Source of the DNA: Tolypeutes matacus
Lineage: Eukaryota > Chordata > Mammalia > Cingulata > Chlamyphoridae
Length of the DNA stretch: 64,000 nucleotides
Direction: 5' to 3'
NCBI GenBank assembly: GCA_026826555.1
Contig: JAKSZT010054215.1
Location: forward strand, 23,761,232-23,825,231
A program made the position numbers and the translations under genes. How positions within the stretch are numbered: position 1 is the first letter of the stretch; the number at the start of each line of letters is the position of its first letter. This document shows, one piece after another, positions 11,620 to 24,734 of this stretch. The notes under the pieces were generated by a model, which was given only the letters and a program-made list of their open reading frames with translations, was not told where the DNA came from and did no database searches.

Positions 11620-12375
11620 CCTTTCTCAAACCTTCAGAGAGAGGGGTCCATGGAACATGTTGGTGAGGGGCAGAGAATAAACATTTCCAGTGTTTCATTC
11701 TTCTCACGGGAGGGGGAGTGGCTCTGATCCTGGCAGGGTAAGCCAATCCTGTGTTCTAGAAGGAGCTAAGGAGATAAGGTACTCATCAGGCTTGAGTTCA
11801 AATACAAATCCTGGGTAAAGACTTCACCACGCTGCCCCACCCCACTCGGGCCCCTACTGGTTGGTCTAAAACAATCTTCCACTGGGGGCTGAGCCCACTT
11901 ACTGAGGTCCTGAATGTTCAACTACTGGCAGGGTTCCTTCCTCTGTTTTATTCCCGGCCTGATCCACGGATCAGCAAGAAAAGCAAAGCCTTCCTCCAAA
12001 GCCCACTTTAATGTTGGGGGAACAGAGGTGGGGAGTCATTTTCTCTGCTTCTCCTGGAGGGGTAAACTGGGCAGGCCTGAGTGAATGGGCTGAGCTATTT
12101 CTCCCTATAGGCGAAACCCAGGCAGACCTCAAAGTTTAGATTTGGTGTGGGAGATAGGCCTGCATTTACTGTATTGCGGGTGTTACTTGGCACATTGAAA
12201 AATCAATATTCTTGTCCCACTTTTTGATAATAGTTCTTAGATGTGTCCTCTCTCATCTTGAACTCTGGAAGTAGAGGAAGGGTGGCCTTTAGCCCCCAAA
12301 CTTCTAACAATTTATAAAGCATCACGTGGTCTGTAGTCAGTAAACGCAACTGTTATTATTTAATGCCTTGGTTTT
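11620..12375. other. Unique stretch, no gene seen
   Basis: Somewhat richer in G+C than its surroundings ('gggggctgagcccactt' near 11,884) but not a CpG island. No repeat or ORF I can support. Confidence 0.45.
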
Positions 12376-12379
12376 GAAG

Positions 12380-12650
12380 TTGGAGGTAGTGTAATGGATA
12401 AGAGCGTGGACTTCAAATTCAGGCAGACCCAGGTTGAAATCCGACTCTGCCATTAGCTATCTTTGTAACCTTGGACAGCAGACCTCTGTGAGCCCCAGTG
12501 TCCTCGTCTGTAAAATGGGAGCCATACAAGTACCCATCTCCTCGGGTTGTTGTGAAGATTCAATGAGATAGTGCACCGGAGGTGCTTGGGACGGTCCTTG
12601 GCACAGAACTGCTCCTCAACAAATGTCTGTCGTGGTTCAGCTATTATCAC
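12380..12650 (+). mobile_element. MIR, nearly full length
   Basis: It runs through nearly all of the MIR consensus: 'taatggataagagcgtgg', 'ccgactctgccattag', 'gtctgtaaaatgggagcc', 'gggttgttgtgaagattc', and a 3' end near 'ggcacagaactgctcctcaa'. The 65-codon minus-strand ORF here is not a gene. Confidence 0.9.
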
Positions 12651-12689
12651 CAGAATGTTCTACTTCTCAGCCTCAGCCCCAAGCAAAAG

Positions 12690-13635
12690 CAAATCCTGAC
12701 ACTTGCCAAGTTTTCCTGACTCTTCTATTACAGTGTCTTTAGGTATCTGTCCCTTCTTTCCATTCCCCCTTTCACCAAAACCATTCAGGTCTTTATAATT
12801 TCATAGGTAGTCAATTATCATCATCCAGGTAACAGTCCTCCTTCCAAATTCTACTCTCACAAATTATTTTGCATGCCACTGGCATGGCCATGGTCACAAA
12901 TTCTCTTTGATTATCAGCAGTTCCTCATTAACACTCCTTAACCTGACAGGCAAGGCTTTCCAAAACAACCTCAGCCTGTCTCTCCTACCTAATTTCCTAC
13001 TCTTCTCCTGCATTTTACTAACTTTTATTGAATGTTTACCTTGTGCCAAGCACTTCCCAGATACTTTCATTTTGTCTCATTTTGCCCTCACAGCTTGCTT
13101 TACAGATGAGATGAAGCTCACACAGCCGATTAGTGGCTGAATCAGAATTAAAGCCTAGACATTTTCATTCTAAATCCCACCCGCTTTTCACTCTGTCTGG
13201 TCTTCAAGCTGCTCTCTGGTCATTAAACAGCCTTTCCAGGTTCTTGCCTTGTTGTTGCTTTATTTCCTTGCCATTCTCATCCATCTCGGAACTTCCGGGT
13301 ATCCCTCACCCCCACTATTTGCACCTATCAAAGTCCTCCTCATTCCTCAAAGCCTAGTTTAAACATCACCATCTCCTTGATGCGTTTCCTCTTCTTCTCA
13401 TCTGGAAATGCACAAAGCTTCCTTTATCATATTGCCTAGACCACCCCTGTAATTTACACCACACCCAGTCTTAACATGTAATTTTTACAGACATCTTGTC
13501 TCCCTACAGGACTTTAACTTCTCGAGGATAAGAATCTTATCTTGTGCTATATCTTCCCACTCAGTACTTCACAGGATAGCTTGAATAGGATGGGTGCTCA
13601 ATAATGGGCTGATAAGAGTATAAATGAATAGATTA
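12690..13635 (+). mobile_element. L2 relic with a MIR-like insert
   Basis: The downstream part (13,330-13,635) follows L2 closely: 'aaagcctagtttaaacatc', 'ctccttgatgcgtttcctc', 'cataatggg'-type end 'gggtgctcaataat'. The upstream part (12,690-13,010) is compatible with L2 but weaker. An antisense MIR/L2 3' segment lies at about 13,018-13,190 ('accttgtgccaagcac', 'tttacagatgagatgaagc'). Short ORFs here have no recognisable product. Confidence 0.6.
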
Positions 13636-13639
13636 AGAA

Positions 13640-14480
13640 GCTGATGCAACAGGAAGCCTCTGAGTTCAATACGACAAAGAGGATGTCCACTGGACAGAGA
13701 AATTAAAGGACTTGGGGAGAGAGAGGACATGTAATACGAAGGTTAGGGAAAGGGGACTTTAGGGGGCCTGTGCTCCTAAACCAGCTAACCTCCAGGGGTA
13801 GGGAGCAAGTCAGCATGGTGAGACGAGTCAGAGAGTAAGGGTATGAAGTCCATTTGACACAAGAAAGACTTGGGGACAGCGCAGTCTCCAAAAGTTATGA
13901 CTAGACTAATAAATCCCATGAAGGAAGAGTGACAAGAATCTAAGTCCCACCAGGTGGGGAATATAAGTCTGCTGAAACAGGGAAGATATACTTTTCCTTT
14001 GTAACAATCAAATGAGTGACGGGGCTTTGCATACCATATAATACAATAAAAAATGTTTGTATAGATGAGTAGGTTTGTATTTAACAGACACATATACTTC
14101 ATAATTATCCAAATAGGGACATCGTGGTACAGGGTGTTAATATTATTTCAAGTTGTGAAGGATTATTTGCTATACTTAAAGTTTTCTTTGTGGTTACATC
14201 ATCCAAAAATAAAAGGCAGTCATTTATTTAATACATTTAAGCAGATTAAAATTCATTGTTTGAGATACATTGTAATGGTCCAAAAGCAGAGTCAAAATTT
14301 CTGTTACATATAGTAAGTGCACAATAATCGCAGAATATGTATTTTATGGATTCCTATTATTGCCATTTTTAGCCTATATCAGAATGAAGTTTGCATTATA
14401 TGCTAAGTTTACCCAAAGCTATATGGGACTTAGTCATTTTTACAGTCTAATATTTGTAGAATCCAACTGGGTCTGCTCAT
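13640..14480. other. Unique stretch, no gene seen
   Basis: ORFs of 62-105 codons on both strands overlap one another and show no known motif. No repeat family recognised. Confidence 0.4.
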
Positions 14481-14484
14481 ACAT

Positions 14485-15010
14485 ATTTGTCTGTGTATTA
14501 TTTATCTATTGCTGCATTAAAAATTGCTCCAAAACTTAGCTCTTTAGAACAATAGATATTTATTATCTCATAGTTTCTGCAGGGCAGGAATTTGGGAGTG
14601 GCTTAACTGGGTGGTTCTGGCTCAGGGTCCATCATGAGGATGTAATCCGGATGTCAGCTAGGCTGCAATTATCTGAAGGCTTGATAGCTCTGTCAGCAAG
14701 AGGTCTCACTTCCTCTCTGATTGTTGGTAGGAGGTCCCAGTTCCTAGCTAAGGGGCCTCTACAGAGCACTGCTTGAGTGTCCCCATAACATGGCAGCTGG
14801 CTTCCCCTTGAGCAAGTGACCCATAAGAGGGAGCAAAGCAAAAGCCAGGTCTTTTATGACTTAGCCTCAGAAGTCACAGACCATCCTTCCACAGTATCCT
14901 AGTGGTTGCACGGGTCAGCCCTATTCAAAGAGAGAGAGGGCTACACATGAACTTAAAAATCAGGTACCCAAGACTTTGGGGACCATCTTGGGGCCTTGCT
15001 ATCACAACCT
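14485..15010. mobile_element. Ancient MaLR/ERVL-type LTR relic
   Basis: It starts 'gtattatttatctattgctgc' with 'ccaaaacttagctctttagaa' and ends near 'ggggccttgctatcaca'. A related copy starts at 44,095 with 'atctattgctgcataacaaa'. The family is a common mammalian LTR type, but I cannot name the subfamily with certainty. Confidence 0.6.
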
Positions 15011-15424
15011 GGGTCATGACCACAATTCAAATCATTGTGCCAACCATGGGTCCCTAGCGACACCATCTATGGTATCCCATATTTCAACGGCTCTTATCCC
15101 CTCCTGATTTCGCAGGAACTGAAACTTTACAACAAATATATCTTGACTATTTCTAGGAGATCCTAAGAGACATTTCACATGTGCTCACAAACTAGATCTG
15201 TCTGCTACCATCAATAGTTTTCCAATTTCTTTCCCCTTGGCCCTGACCTGCCTCCATGAGGGCTGCTGCACAAACTTCTTATGAAGATGTGCAAAAACAC
15301 TTCCCTCTAGCCTCCAGCACCCCAGGTAAATCTCTCCCCAGTTAGCACTTCTAGGTGCTTCTCCTGCCTCTGCCATGCACAATGGCTGCTCCTCATGTTG
15401 GCAGGAACCTTTGGGGTAACAGTT

Positions 15425-15600
15425 AGAGCCATCAGGAAGTCATTCAACCAACATTTATTGATTCTCCAGCACTGTGTTAGATTCAGGGACACAGCAGGAA
15501 ACAAGGCTTTCATGGTCTGTGCCCACAAAGTTTATAGTCAAATTCTAGACTACCAGACTTGTGTTGCCAGTCTAGTGGCCAAATGGTGAATATATTTTGA
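15425..15600 (-). mobile_element. L2 3' end, antisense
   Basis: 'tcattcaaccaacatttattg' with 'agcactgtgttagattcag' and 'gacacagcaggaaacaagg' is a clear antisense L2 3' end. Confidence 0.8.
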
Positions 15601-15604
15601 TTTC

Positions 15605-16473
15605 CTTATTGAACTGGTCTAGTGGGGGTTCCAAAGGAGTGAGATATTAGGGATTCAGGAGCCCAACTTTGAATGACATCTCTCCCAAGGGGGTCCTCAG
15701 GTCATCATGCAAATAAACTTCTGGTTTCCTACTGCAACTTCTGCTAGATATACCCAAGGAACTGTGTTCTACTACAATGCCAAACACATTCCAGTGCAAC
15801 CACATCTCCCCCAAGTCATTATGATGGACAAAGAGTAAGAGGGTATCTACCACACTAACTTGAAATAAAAAACACTTTAGAAATTTCTAGCTTAAAAATG
15901 GGGGATTAAACACATATTTCTTTCTGTTCCCTTCAAAACCTCACTATCCTTTACTATCATTTTAGATAGTAAAGGATTATAAAATAAAAAATTGACATCA
16001 TTACAAACAAGAACCAGTAAGAGAACTGTCAGCAGACTAAGATATGGCAACAAAATGTTGGAAGTTTGAAAACAGAAGGCTAAGTATCAACTGACTTAGA
16101 GAGGAAAAAGTTAGAACTACGTGCTTGTAGGAGGGGAAGCAAAGAAGAAGTGAGTCAATTAGCTCCACAGAACCTCAGAAAGACTAAGGGTTGGAGGCAT
16201 CCTGTGCTGAGAACAGCAAGGTTCTAAGCCGTTCTGAGGAATACTTAAACCCTTCAATCCCTTTCACCCTTCTCTCCCATAAGCACCCTGGTATGGGAAA
16301 CTGCTCCTCCCCAACAGCCCACAACCCACGAAAAGAGCCAAAAGATTCTGGATACCCACGAATATGGCTGATGAATTTTGATGAAAATAGAGGCATCGAG
16401 CAAAAGAACTGGTTCCCCTCCCTGGCGTCCTTGTTTCTTCTCCTTGGTCAGAAAAAAATATCACATTGCCATT
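15605..16473. other. Unique stretch, no gene seen
   Basis: Overlapping ORFs at 16,184-16,524 on both strands have no recognisable product. No repeat assigned. Confidence 0.4.
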
Positions 16474-16490
16474 CCAGATAAAGCGATTAA

Positions 16491-16590
16491 CCAGGGACCC
16501 AGGGTTACTCAGTGGTCTGAGCACCTGCTTCTCATGTATGAGGTCCTGGGTTCAGTCCCCAGTACCTCCTTAAAAAAAAAAAAAAAAAAA
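16491..16590 (+). mobile_element. DAS-type SINE, single tRNA-like unit
   Basis: A 100-bp element made of little more than the tRNA-derived head ('tactcagtggtctgagc', B box 'ggttcagtcccc', 'agtacctcc') and a pure A tail. A 17-bp TSD with two mismatches flanks it: 'ccagataaagcgattaa' at 16,474 and 'ccagataaagcaattga' at 16,599. Confidence 0.9.
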
Positions 16591-16615
16591 GCACAGTCCC
16601 AGATAAAGCAATTGA

Positions 16616-19600
16616 TGAAGTTATTAGAAACAGCATTGTCTGCCACAAGATTGAAGATGTCATCACTAAGCAGATGAAATAATGCAAAAAGTCTTCTGAA
16701 TGCCATGTATGTTTTGAAGTAATAACCCTGAATATAACTTAACCTTCTCTCATTACATCATTTTGTCCAGAGGGAGTCCTCTAGATACCTACCTCCTCTT
16801 GGTATCAGTAACTGTCATGAGGGATCAGCAAGAAGCAAACAGATCTGCCATTCCCCTTCTACTCTGAGAAAATTCTTTAACGGAAGGAGACCCATTCCTG
16901 TAGTGGTCACCAAAGGAGGCTTTAAAAAACCAGTTAAAGTGTTTCTGAGCAATATTTTAGCTGTGAGTGCTTTTAACTTGGTGGTGGCGGTGTTCTCTGC
17001 TGTATTAGTTTTGTTTTTACTATTCTGAAATTTTGCGTATGAAAATACTCCCGCTTGGGAAGCACTCCTTAAATTTCCAAGCATGTTTCGATATAGTCAA
17101 TATGCTTGCTATTTACTACGGCTTTATCTAGTATATCCCATCCTATTTCATTCTCCATTCAACTTTGTAGGATGTGGTGTTACAAAGGAGTTTTATGCTG
17201 CTGCAATTTGCTACTGCTGTCTGCATTTATTTCTTTAATGACATAAAATTGAAAAGCTGGCAAAGTAACGAGTTAGTACATGATTTAGAAAATTTCTTTG
17301 GGAAAATATTAAAGAAACATTCAAAATGATTTGTTATTAAAATGTTATCAGACCACATAAGCTTTTTTAATATACAGAACAATAGCCATACACTCATAGA
17401 GACAAGGCATTTCCTCAATAAAACATCCAGTCTTAATTCCCAACCACAGAGTGAATAAACTTGGAAATGACCTTGGCAAGGCTCCTTCAAATTTAACTGG
17501 TTTCTTATTATTTTGCTAAAATTCTGTAAAGGTGCAACCAATCACAAAATGCACTTGGAATGTTTTATTAACACTAGCCCAAATGTCTCTATGCTAAAAA
17601 GCTGATTTAAACTCTTTCCATATGTTAAAAATTTAAACTTAAAGTTTATTTAATAAGCCTAACATTGAAATACAATGGAACTAGTATCAAAACACCAGAG
17701 ATATTTTGAAATTTCATTTAAACAGCATCTAGGTTTCGGATATACCCTTAATTTTACAAACCTCTCAACAAGTAGATGAAGCCATTGGTTGCACATAAAC
17801 TTGGCAGACATTCAGTTAAAGTTAATGTGTTGAAATAGTAGATAACCAAAACACTAAATCAAGACAACTCACTTTTGTTTAAACGGAAATCTTTGGGGAT
17901 ATAACTTAGTGCTATATTATTCTCAATATCGTAGTTAATAAGATGAAAACCAAATGTCATCCCCAGACTTACCCAGCCTCTACCAGCTGAAGTCTCTTAT
18001 GCCCTGTGCCCCAAGGTTCAGTTCCATCATGCTGAGCCAAGCTGATCCCACCAAGCACACTGAATTGCTGAACCCAAGCCGTAATTTACTCTTCCTTTGG
18101 ACAGTGAGCACTAGACTGTGTTCTAGGTCATTCAGGGGAAGGATTATTTCCAGAATAAATTCCCAAGCCCCCAAGCCCAATAGGGCCAGCTTCTTTCCTT
18201 TTCTACCAACCAAGATATCATCAACTTATCCTCCTTTTCCTTCTATTCTAATCACTAGCTGCCATCTTGAAGATAATGTGAGTAGTAATGTATTTAACTC
18301 AAAGAAAAATATAAACAAAAAGTGGAAGGATGTGTGAGTGATCACTGCTGTCTTTTGATTCACATACCAGGTAGAGCTACCAATGAGACTAATTACATTT
18401 CACCAAATTTTTCAAGATGTCAAGTTTATCTCCCTTAAAACAGTCACTCATTCCACAGATGCACCTGAGCCAATATAACAAACAAAAAAATTCAGCCTAG
18501 AAATTTTTATTTGGGGTTACCCAAAAAACTTGACTCAGAATAAATTACAGCTATTTTCAGAAATAAAATTCTCCCTTAAATATGAACATGAAAAAAATAA
18601 ACATGTACCGTCTTTGAGGATGGTCATATTTAGTGAGCTGCAAGCTTTGAAAGCATTTCTACCAGAGAATTCTGTTTAAATTTTGAGTAAAGTCATATGA
18701 CCTAAATAAGTGTGTAACCTCCCAAAGGGACTACTTTAAAGGGAAAAGACCCCAGATTGTACATCTTAACATACAAATTCTGTCTTTAAAAATAATAATC
18801 TTATCACACCAGACTTCTGTTTTCCTTTCCTCACTCAAGCAAGTTGGAATGTCACACAACGTAATTTATTTTATTTAGGAATCATACTTCAAAAGAAATA
18901 TCACAGAAACTTTTTCAATAAATATTTTTCAAATGTAAAACTTCCATTGCCCAATGCCTTCATATGTGATATTGGTTGCAATTAATTCATTTGGAGAAAT
19001 AAAGGATGTACTAATTTCTTTTTCCACAACAATGGCATCAGCTATCAAAACACTGACAAATTGTCCGTAGAAAAGGCCAAGTTTTTTTTGTTTCCTGGAC
19101 ATCACCTTTGAATTTCACTTTCTTCCCATCTCCCCTTTTGTTTTTTCTGCTGCTTTAGTTCTGAGCCAGGAGCAAAAGGGAGGTCTCCTTGTGACATCGA
19201 CATGTGATCTTTGTGTCCACCAAAGCCCAGCAATTGTAGGTCTAATGAGGGCTTTTCTCTCTAACAATGAGAATATCAAAATGGGCCAGTCCACAGAGGA
19301 GAAAACATGTACTTCTCTCTTATTCCCACCATTCCTACTATAATTTTCCCAGTGAGATCAATATGCCCCTAAAATAAAGAACACAACCCTATCTAGAGAG
19401 CAAAGTTTTTTTTTGCAGCTGGATGAGTTATGAGATCATTATAAATGTAGCAGTGTGGGGAGAATGGGGGTTGAGGTACTTCTCCTAGGTTTCAATCTGC
19501 CTAGAAACTTTATTTTCCAGCCTACATCTATTATAGTGAAGCAGTTAGAATCATTGCCCCCATGTTGTCATTCTTTTTTCTTTTCTCCAACTGCATAGTT

Positions 19601-19900
19601 TCACTCATTTTTACTTGATTTTGTCTGCTTGAAATGACAGTGAGGTGGTTTCATTTGCGGAGGCTTGAGTCTTCAAGGGGCATAGCACGTGGGAAGACTT
19701 CTTTGACCTTTCTCTTTTTCGAGGTACCACAGGGAATGGCCTGCCTTCATCCTTCTCCACTGTAACCATCTGTTACTTGCCATAAGGATTTCTCCCTTTC
19801 AGTCTACTGAGAAAAAGAACTCAATTTCCCACCTTTATTCCCATTCTCCTGTCTCTAAAACAGCTATTGAACTGGCAAAGTACAACTCAGGTGTCCTCCA
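16616..19900. other. Long unique stretch, no gene seen
   Basis: 3.3 kb without a repeat I can name. The longest ORF (17,954-18,337, 127 codons) has no recognisable domain and is overlapped by an antisense ORF. AT-rich with scattered T and A runs. No tRNA, snRNA or rRNA motif noticed. Confidence 0.45.
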
Positions 19901-19904
19901 GTCT

Positions 19905-20130
19905 TAGTCAATTATTACCACATAGCAACAGTGTTTATTTCTTGTGCACAAATTTGTCAGTGAGCTGAGGTGGCTCTGCTCCATGTCTTTGGCATCTTTA
20001 GCCAGCACGTGCTCTTCTCATGAGGATGAGAGAAATGCAAAAGGGCAGGCTCCATTGCCCAAGCGCATTTCAAGTCCCTGCTTGTGTCCTGTGTATTAAC
20101 ATCCCATTGGCCAAGGCAAGTCAACAGCTC
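19905..20130. mobile_element. Ancient LTR-type relic, related to the 14.5 kb element
   Basis: 'caattattaccacatagcaac' and the later 'cccattggccaaggcaagtca' recall the ends of the same old LTR type as 14,485-15,010 and 44,095-44,640. Strongly degraded. Confidence 0.45.
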
Positions 20131-20428
20131 AGTACCTCACCTGCCAAATGCTAGGTCCTCAGCCCACTTTCAGGGTTCCCTACCCCTCCCAATAGGACCG
20201 AGAGTTCACTGGAATGAGTTTCTCATGTTTCCAGGCTGCAGCCTGTGCTTCCAACATCACTAGAAATGGACAGTCAGTATGAATCTCTCCCTCTGGGCAC
20301 TGTCCACCCTGCTGTCACCTGTCTTGGCTTCAGAACCTTCACCACCCCTGAAGGCTTTGCTGGCACCGTCATGCCCCTTTCCATTTCATCACTCTGCTCA
20401 AAACAAGACAAAAATGCTTCCCTTACTT

Positions 20429-20539
20429 AGGGTGAACAACTCTCCCAGAATGCCTGGGTCTGAGTAGTTTCTCAGGATGCAGGACCTTCAGGGCTAAAAC
20501 TGGGAGAGTCCCAGGCAAATCAGGACATTTGGTCACCCA
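20429..20539. mobile_element. Short palindromic MITE-like repeat
   Basis: Ends are inverted: 'gggtgaacaact' at the left against 'catttggtcaccc' at the right, with a 'gggagagtcccaggcaaat' interior. This is an old dispersed 'tgtcccggtttgcccggg'-type repeat; family name not assigned. Hairpin-forming and non-coding. Confidence 0.6.
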
Positions 20540-21105
20540 ACCCTTAATGTTTTTCCACAGCACAAGTGAGGTGAGGTGTACGGGATTTAGCTAAAGATGT
20601 CAGTTAAAGAAAATGGAACTGCACACAGAAAGTGAGTTAAAACTGACCACTAAATATGCTAGCTCTCAGGATTCACGGGCCCCAGGCCATCCTAATGGGG
20701 TTCCCAGTCCCCTAGCTACTTTCCAGCCTAGCTCCTGGCTTGCCTCCTAGGACTGGGGCTGCTGTTACCTTGGAATATCCTTGAGTATGCCCAGACTCCT
20801 CAGAGAGAGAGAGGAGTTGTCTCATGATCACTTTTCCAAATGTTCATTTCCTGCCATAGACCCTAACTCTTAAAAGGACAATTGACAAATTAGTGGTCCA
20901 CTCTCTTCATGGAAGAACCTGATTCTTGTCCTCAAGGGTTTCCATTTGGCAAAAGATACTGCTACCAAAATTCTTTGAAAATCATCATCACAGCAATGGT
21001 CTACTCAGAAGTTGCATTTAATTCTCTCATATTTATAATACAGTACATTTGAAAATTTTAAATAGTTTTCCAAACTGCTACCACTCTCCCCAAGGTTTCA
21101 AAAAG

Positions 21106-21123
21106 AAAAAAAAAAAAAAAAAG
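21106..21123. repeat. Poly(A) tract
   Basis: A run of about 17 A after 'caaaaag'. The preceding 20,540-21,105 shows no repeat or gene that I can support. Confidence 0.8.
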
Positions 21124-21129
21124 ATCTTG

Positions 21130-21640
21130 TTTTAGTCAGGACTTACTTTCAAGGTAACAAAAGCAATCTCAATAATAAACTATTCCAAATGTTCAGTGGT
21201 TTGCAACCCTAAAGGCTCATTTCTAGCTCACCTTCCATGTCAGGTGCAGGCTGGTGGTAGAACTGAAGTTCTCTTGTACATTTTAGGACCCAGACTGAGG
21301 AACAGCCCCTATCTGTGCTTGTATGGCAGAGGATAAAGGGAGAGGCAGAGGCAGAGGGAGAGGGAGGGAGGGAGAGAAAGAGAGAGAGAGAGGAAACAAA
21401 CAGCGACTCTTAACGCTTCTGTGTGGAGGTGGCAAAGCGCACGTCCTCTCACATTGCATTGCCTAATGACATCTTTGGGATGGGGAAAGTATATTCACCC
21501 CATGGGAAGGAGCTAAAAGTCACGGCAATAGACATGAGGGAGGGACAGTGAAAAACTGGAGACAGGCAACCATCTACTGCACTTCCTAATTCTACATCTT
21601 GGCGTTGGGGGTTCACAATCCAGCTTCCTGGGTGGGAGCG
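21130..21640. mobile_element. Possible old LTR relic with GA-rich microsatellite
   Basis: 'gttttagtcaggacttac' and 'cttccatgtcaggtgcaggct' hint at the antisense 5' part of an old LTR; weak. Inside it, 21,336-21,393 is a purine-only GA/GGGA microsatellite. Confidence 0.35.
21336..21393. repeat. GA/GGGA purine microsatellite
   Basis: Imperfect repeats of gaggca, gggag and finally pure ga units. About 60 bases of nearly all-purine plus strand. Confidence 0.9.
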
Positions 21641-21649
21641 GCAGTAGAA

Positions 21650-24476
21650 AGGCGGCTTCTTCCTCGCCTAGCACTAATCGTGGCCTGAGAAATAGAGCTC
21701 GCTCCTGCGGCCTCAGTTCTTGATTCCTGCACTGAGCCAGGCTGATTCAAAGGGTGAAAAGAGCCGTGGACCCATTCTCCCTCCTGCCCCTTTCATTTCA
21801 CTTAGATCCCTGCGTGATTAAAAGTATAACATATACATAGCTATGCTAAACAAGAAGTACTAGAATGAGATTCTCCCACATCATACAGGAATTACCAAAT
21901 TCAATGACTGCTCGGCAAGGTCGAGGCAGGAACCAGCAGAGGCTCTACCTGGGGGCTCAGGTCCAGACTTCTCTTTGACCAGTGTGTAGCTACTATACCT
22001 CTCCCAGCTCTCAGCATGGGGTGCAGGTGTGGATTGGCAAGTTTGGGGCACGACTAAAGTGAATGACAACCCCAGTACTCAAGAGAGGCCACAGGAAAAG
22101 AAATGGAAATAATATGGAAAGGGGAGTGCTTGTGTCCCTTCATCCGATGTGGCGGTGCCAGCTGAATGATGGGCATGCATAAGCTGGGCAGTGCAATTCT
22201 TACACTGCATGCACAGGCGTCACTGCAGAGCTGTTTTGTAGCTCAGACCATACATAGGAGAGTTAAATTTTGTTTCTGCCACATCCTTAAGGGTCTTGAT
22301 GGCCTTGTTCATCTCCTTTTCTACTTCTACTTCTTTTCCTGTGACTATATCATGGGTCTTTGAGCTTTCCGAATGGCAGATATTTGTTGCCAACTTTTTC
22401 ATTGCTAATGATGTGCTGTACTATCTTCGTTCTTCCCTCAAATATATATATATATGTATTATATATGAAATAGTGGAGGCTGTAAAGTGATATCTGCATA
22501 CCCACAGAAAGAGAAGACGAGGAGGAAGGAGAGATCACTATGGCAAGATACTGAGCATGACGCTACTCATCTTCCTTCATCCGTTTATTACTAATATTTT
22601 CTTTTTTCCCACGTCTACCCCACTGTAAGCCTTTAGGAAAAATGTGAAATATTCAATATTAGTCAGTAACAGTTTAACTTTAATATTACACATTTATATA
22701 ATTTGCTATTTGCATAACAATAGCCTTTTAAAATGTAACATGTTGGACTTTCATGATCTAAATTCGCTATAAGCAATAAATGCTCAAATAGATAGCATTG
22801 CTGGGAATTTTTGGCAAATTCTTTTCTACTCTGAAATCAGTGGGACCTCTATATTCAAATGCATCTACTTGTGAAAACATTCTTCTACCCTGTATCTTCC
22901 TTTGCCAATCTTCTGATTGAGTGTTTTGCTTGATTTGAATCTGCTTAAAGGATATTTGCCTTTATCCTTTTCTTATTTTTATTGCATCTTTCAGCTTAAG
23001 TGTAAAATCTTTTGGTTATGCCATTTTCATCCCACAGGACCTCACGATTTCTCTTTAATCTTTCATGTTCACCTGATCTAGCTTTCCACTGTGCATAGAT
23101 TTCCCATTCGGGTTTGAGCCGCTTATGGAATTCTTATTTGGGATAATTAGATTTAATTCTGAAAGCCAAGAAAGAACTAAATGTACCACTTTCTCCCTCC
23201 ACCCCCCAAAAATGTTCAGCTCTGCTCCAGATGTAGGCATCCGGAGCTTAAACAAGTGTTCATTTCCTGGAATCCATGCCATAATATATGTGGTAGCATC
23301 TTATGAGATACAGGACAAATTCTTATGTCCCAACCTTCTTTCTGCCAAATTTCTACCACATGCTGCCTGCGGCTTGGAAGATCTTTATCTGAAAGGTAAG
23401 CTTTTCATTACACACTTGTAGATATCCTAAAATTCACAACCACACAGAGGAGGGAGAATGATTAAAACTTGCTTTAATTTAAAATTTTCCTAGATTTAAG
23501 AATTATTTTTCTTTATGGAGAGTAAATTTTAACTGGAAATGGATGCTATATGCCAAAAAGGTAAGATGAAATTTTTCTATGTCACCGTTTGTTCAGGCAT
23601 ATCTTATCTGACACATCCAGGGACATGGCCCAAATGAAAAGGAATGGCCACGGTAAGTGGATCCAGACTGCTCCAGAATGCACTTTGGGGATACCAGTCA
23701 GCCTAGAGTCCCCTCACTTTGCCCATTTCACTATGTCTCTTCTGGAAGGCAAATTGAATTCATCTAGATGCCATACTCTAAAGTTTGGATCAATGTTGAG
23801 TAGAACAGACAGATTATTTTCGACTTCTCTGTGGCCATAATTTTTACTGTAATTATTTTAACTCGTATATCTAACTGTGCAAATGAACAATTTGTGGCAT
23901 AATTGTTGACAATATTTTGGGTATGCAATTAATTCTATATACATAGATATATATATACATAAATATATATACATATAAGACATAATAACTTCTTAGCAAA
24001 AGTGAAAGTAACAGAATCTATAAAAGCAAAACTAAGCAAAGGCAACAAAAAAATCAAAACAAAACAGTTAAACTCTTTAGCTTTACAGTAGGTTCATAGA
24101 GAAAACTACAAGTCAGATAACCTCATTAAAAGTTTAAATATTTTTCAATCTATTAAAATATTAAAATTGAAAGATATCATATCATTTCATTTCATTTCTG
24201 AAATGTTTCATATCACACACACACACTTAATTTCAACTTAGCCAATTGCTCATTTTCAGAATATTTCTGTAAAATTTCAGTAATTACCCAAATGACCCAG
24301 AAGAATAAAATATTAAACATAGGACCAAAGAATTTTAAATTTGAGCTTACAGATTTCAAATACAATGCAGAAACACTGTCCCTGTTCTTGCACCCAGCCA
24401 ACTCGTCCATCTCTTGTGTCTTGATTATGTCTATTCTTTTCACATCCTAAAACTTGCAACATCATCAATTATTGTC

Positions 24477-24516
<40 letters not shown>

Positions 24517-24730
24517 CTTTGCTTCTTTGCGGGCTCCTTTCCCTTTATCTACAAGCATGTTCTATTATATCAATGTCTAAGATTCAAAGAAGAAAATGTT
24601 CTTACAAAGTGATTTACAGTACCATTTCATTACTTACCCAGATAGAGCAATATCTACTTGCTTTTCATTTTTTAATAGATAAAACATGCGTGTGGCAGAA
24701 AATTCAAAACAACATGCATTCCTTAAAAGC
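21650..24730. other. Long unique stretch, no gene established
   Basis: No repeat family named. Notable items: AT microsatellites near 22,440-22,470, 23,930-23,980 and 24,480-24,511; a 'cacacacaca' run near 24,215; and a possible 56-base cryptic exon at 23,597-23,652 with good splice-site signals. Minus-strand peptides around 22,220-22,540 are odd but match nothing I know. Confidence 0.4.
24480..24511. repeat. (AT)n dinucleotide microsatellite
   Basis: About 16 perfect AT units. Confidence 0.95.
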
Positions 24731-24734
24731 ATGT

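Noticed and set aside
16200..16680. Possible coding remnant around the SINE at 16.49 kb
   Set aside because: An open frame resumes after the SINE up to 16,679 but matches no protein I know; the apparent repeat in it is the SINE's TSD.
22217..22540. Minus-strand peptides with a lysine/glutamate-rich look, possible processed pseudogene
   Set aside because: Two frames would have to be joined, no protein family comes to mind, and no poly(A) tail or TSD is visible.
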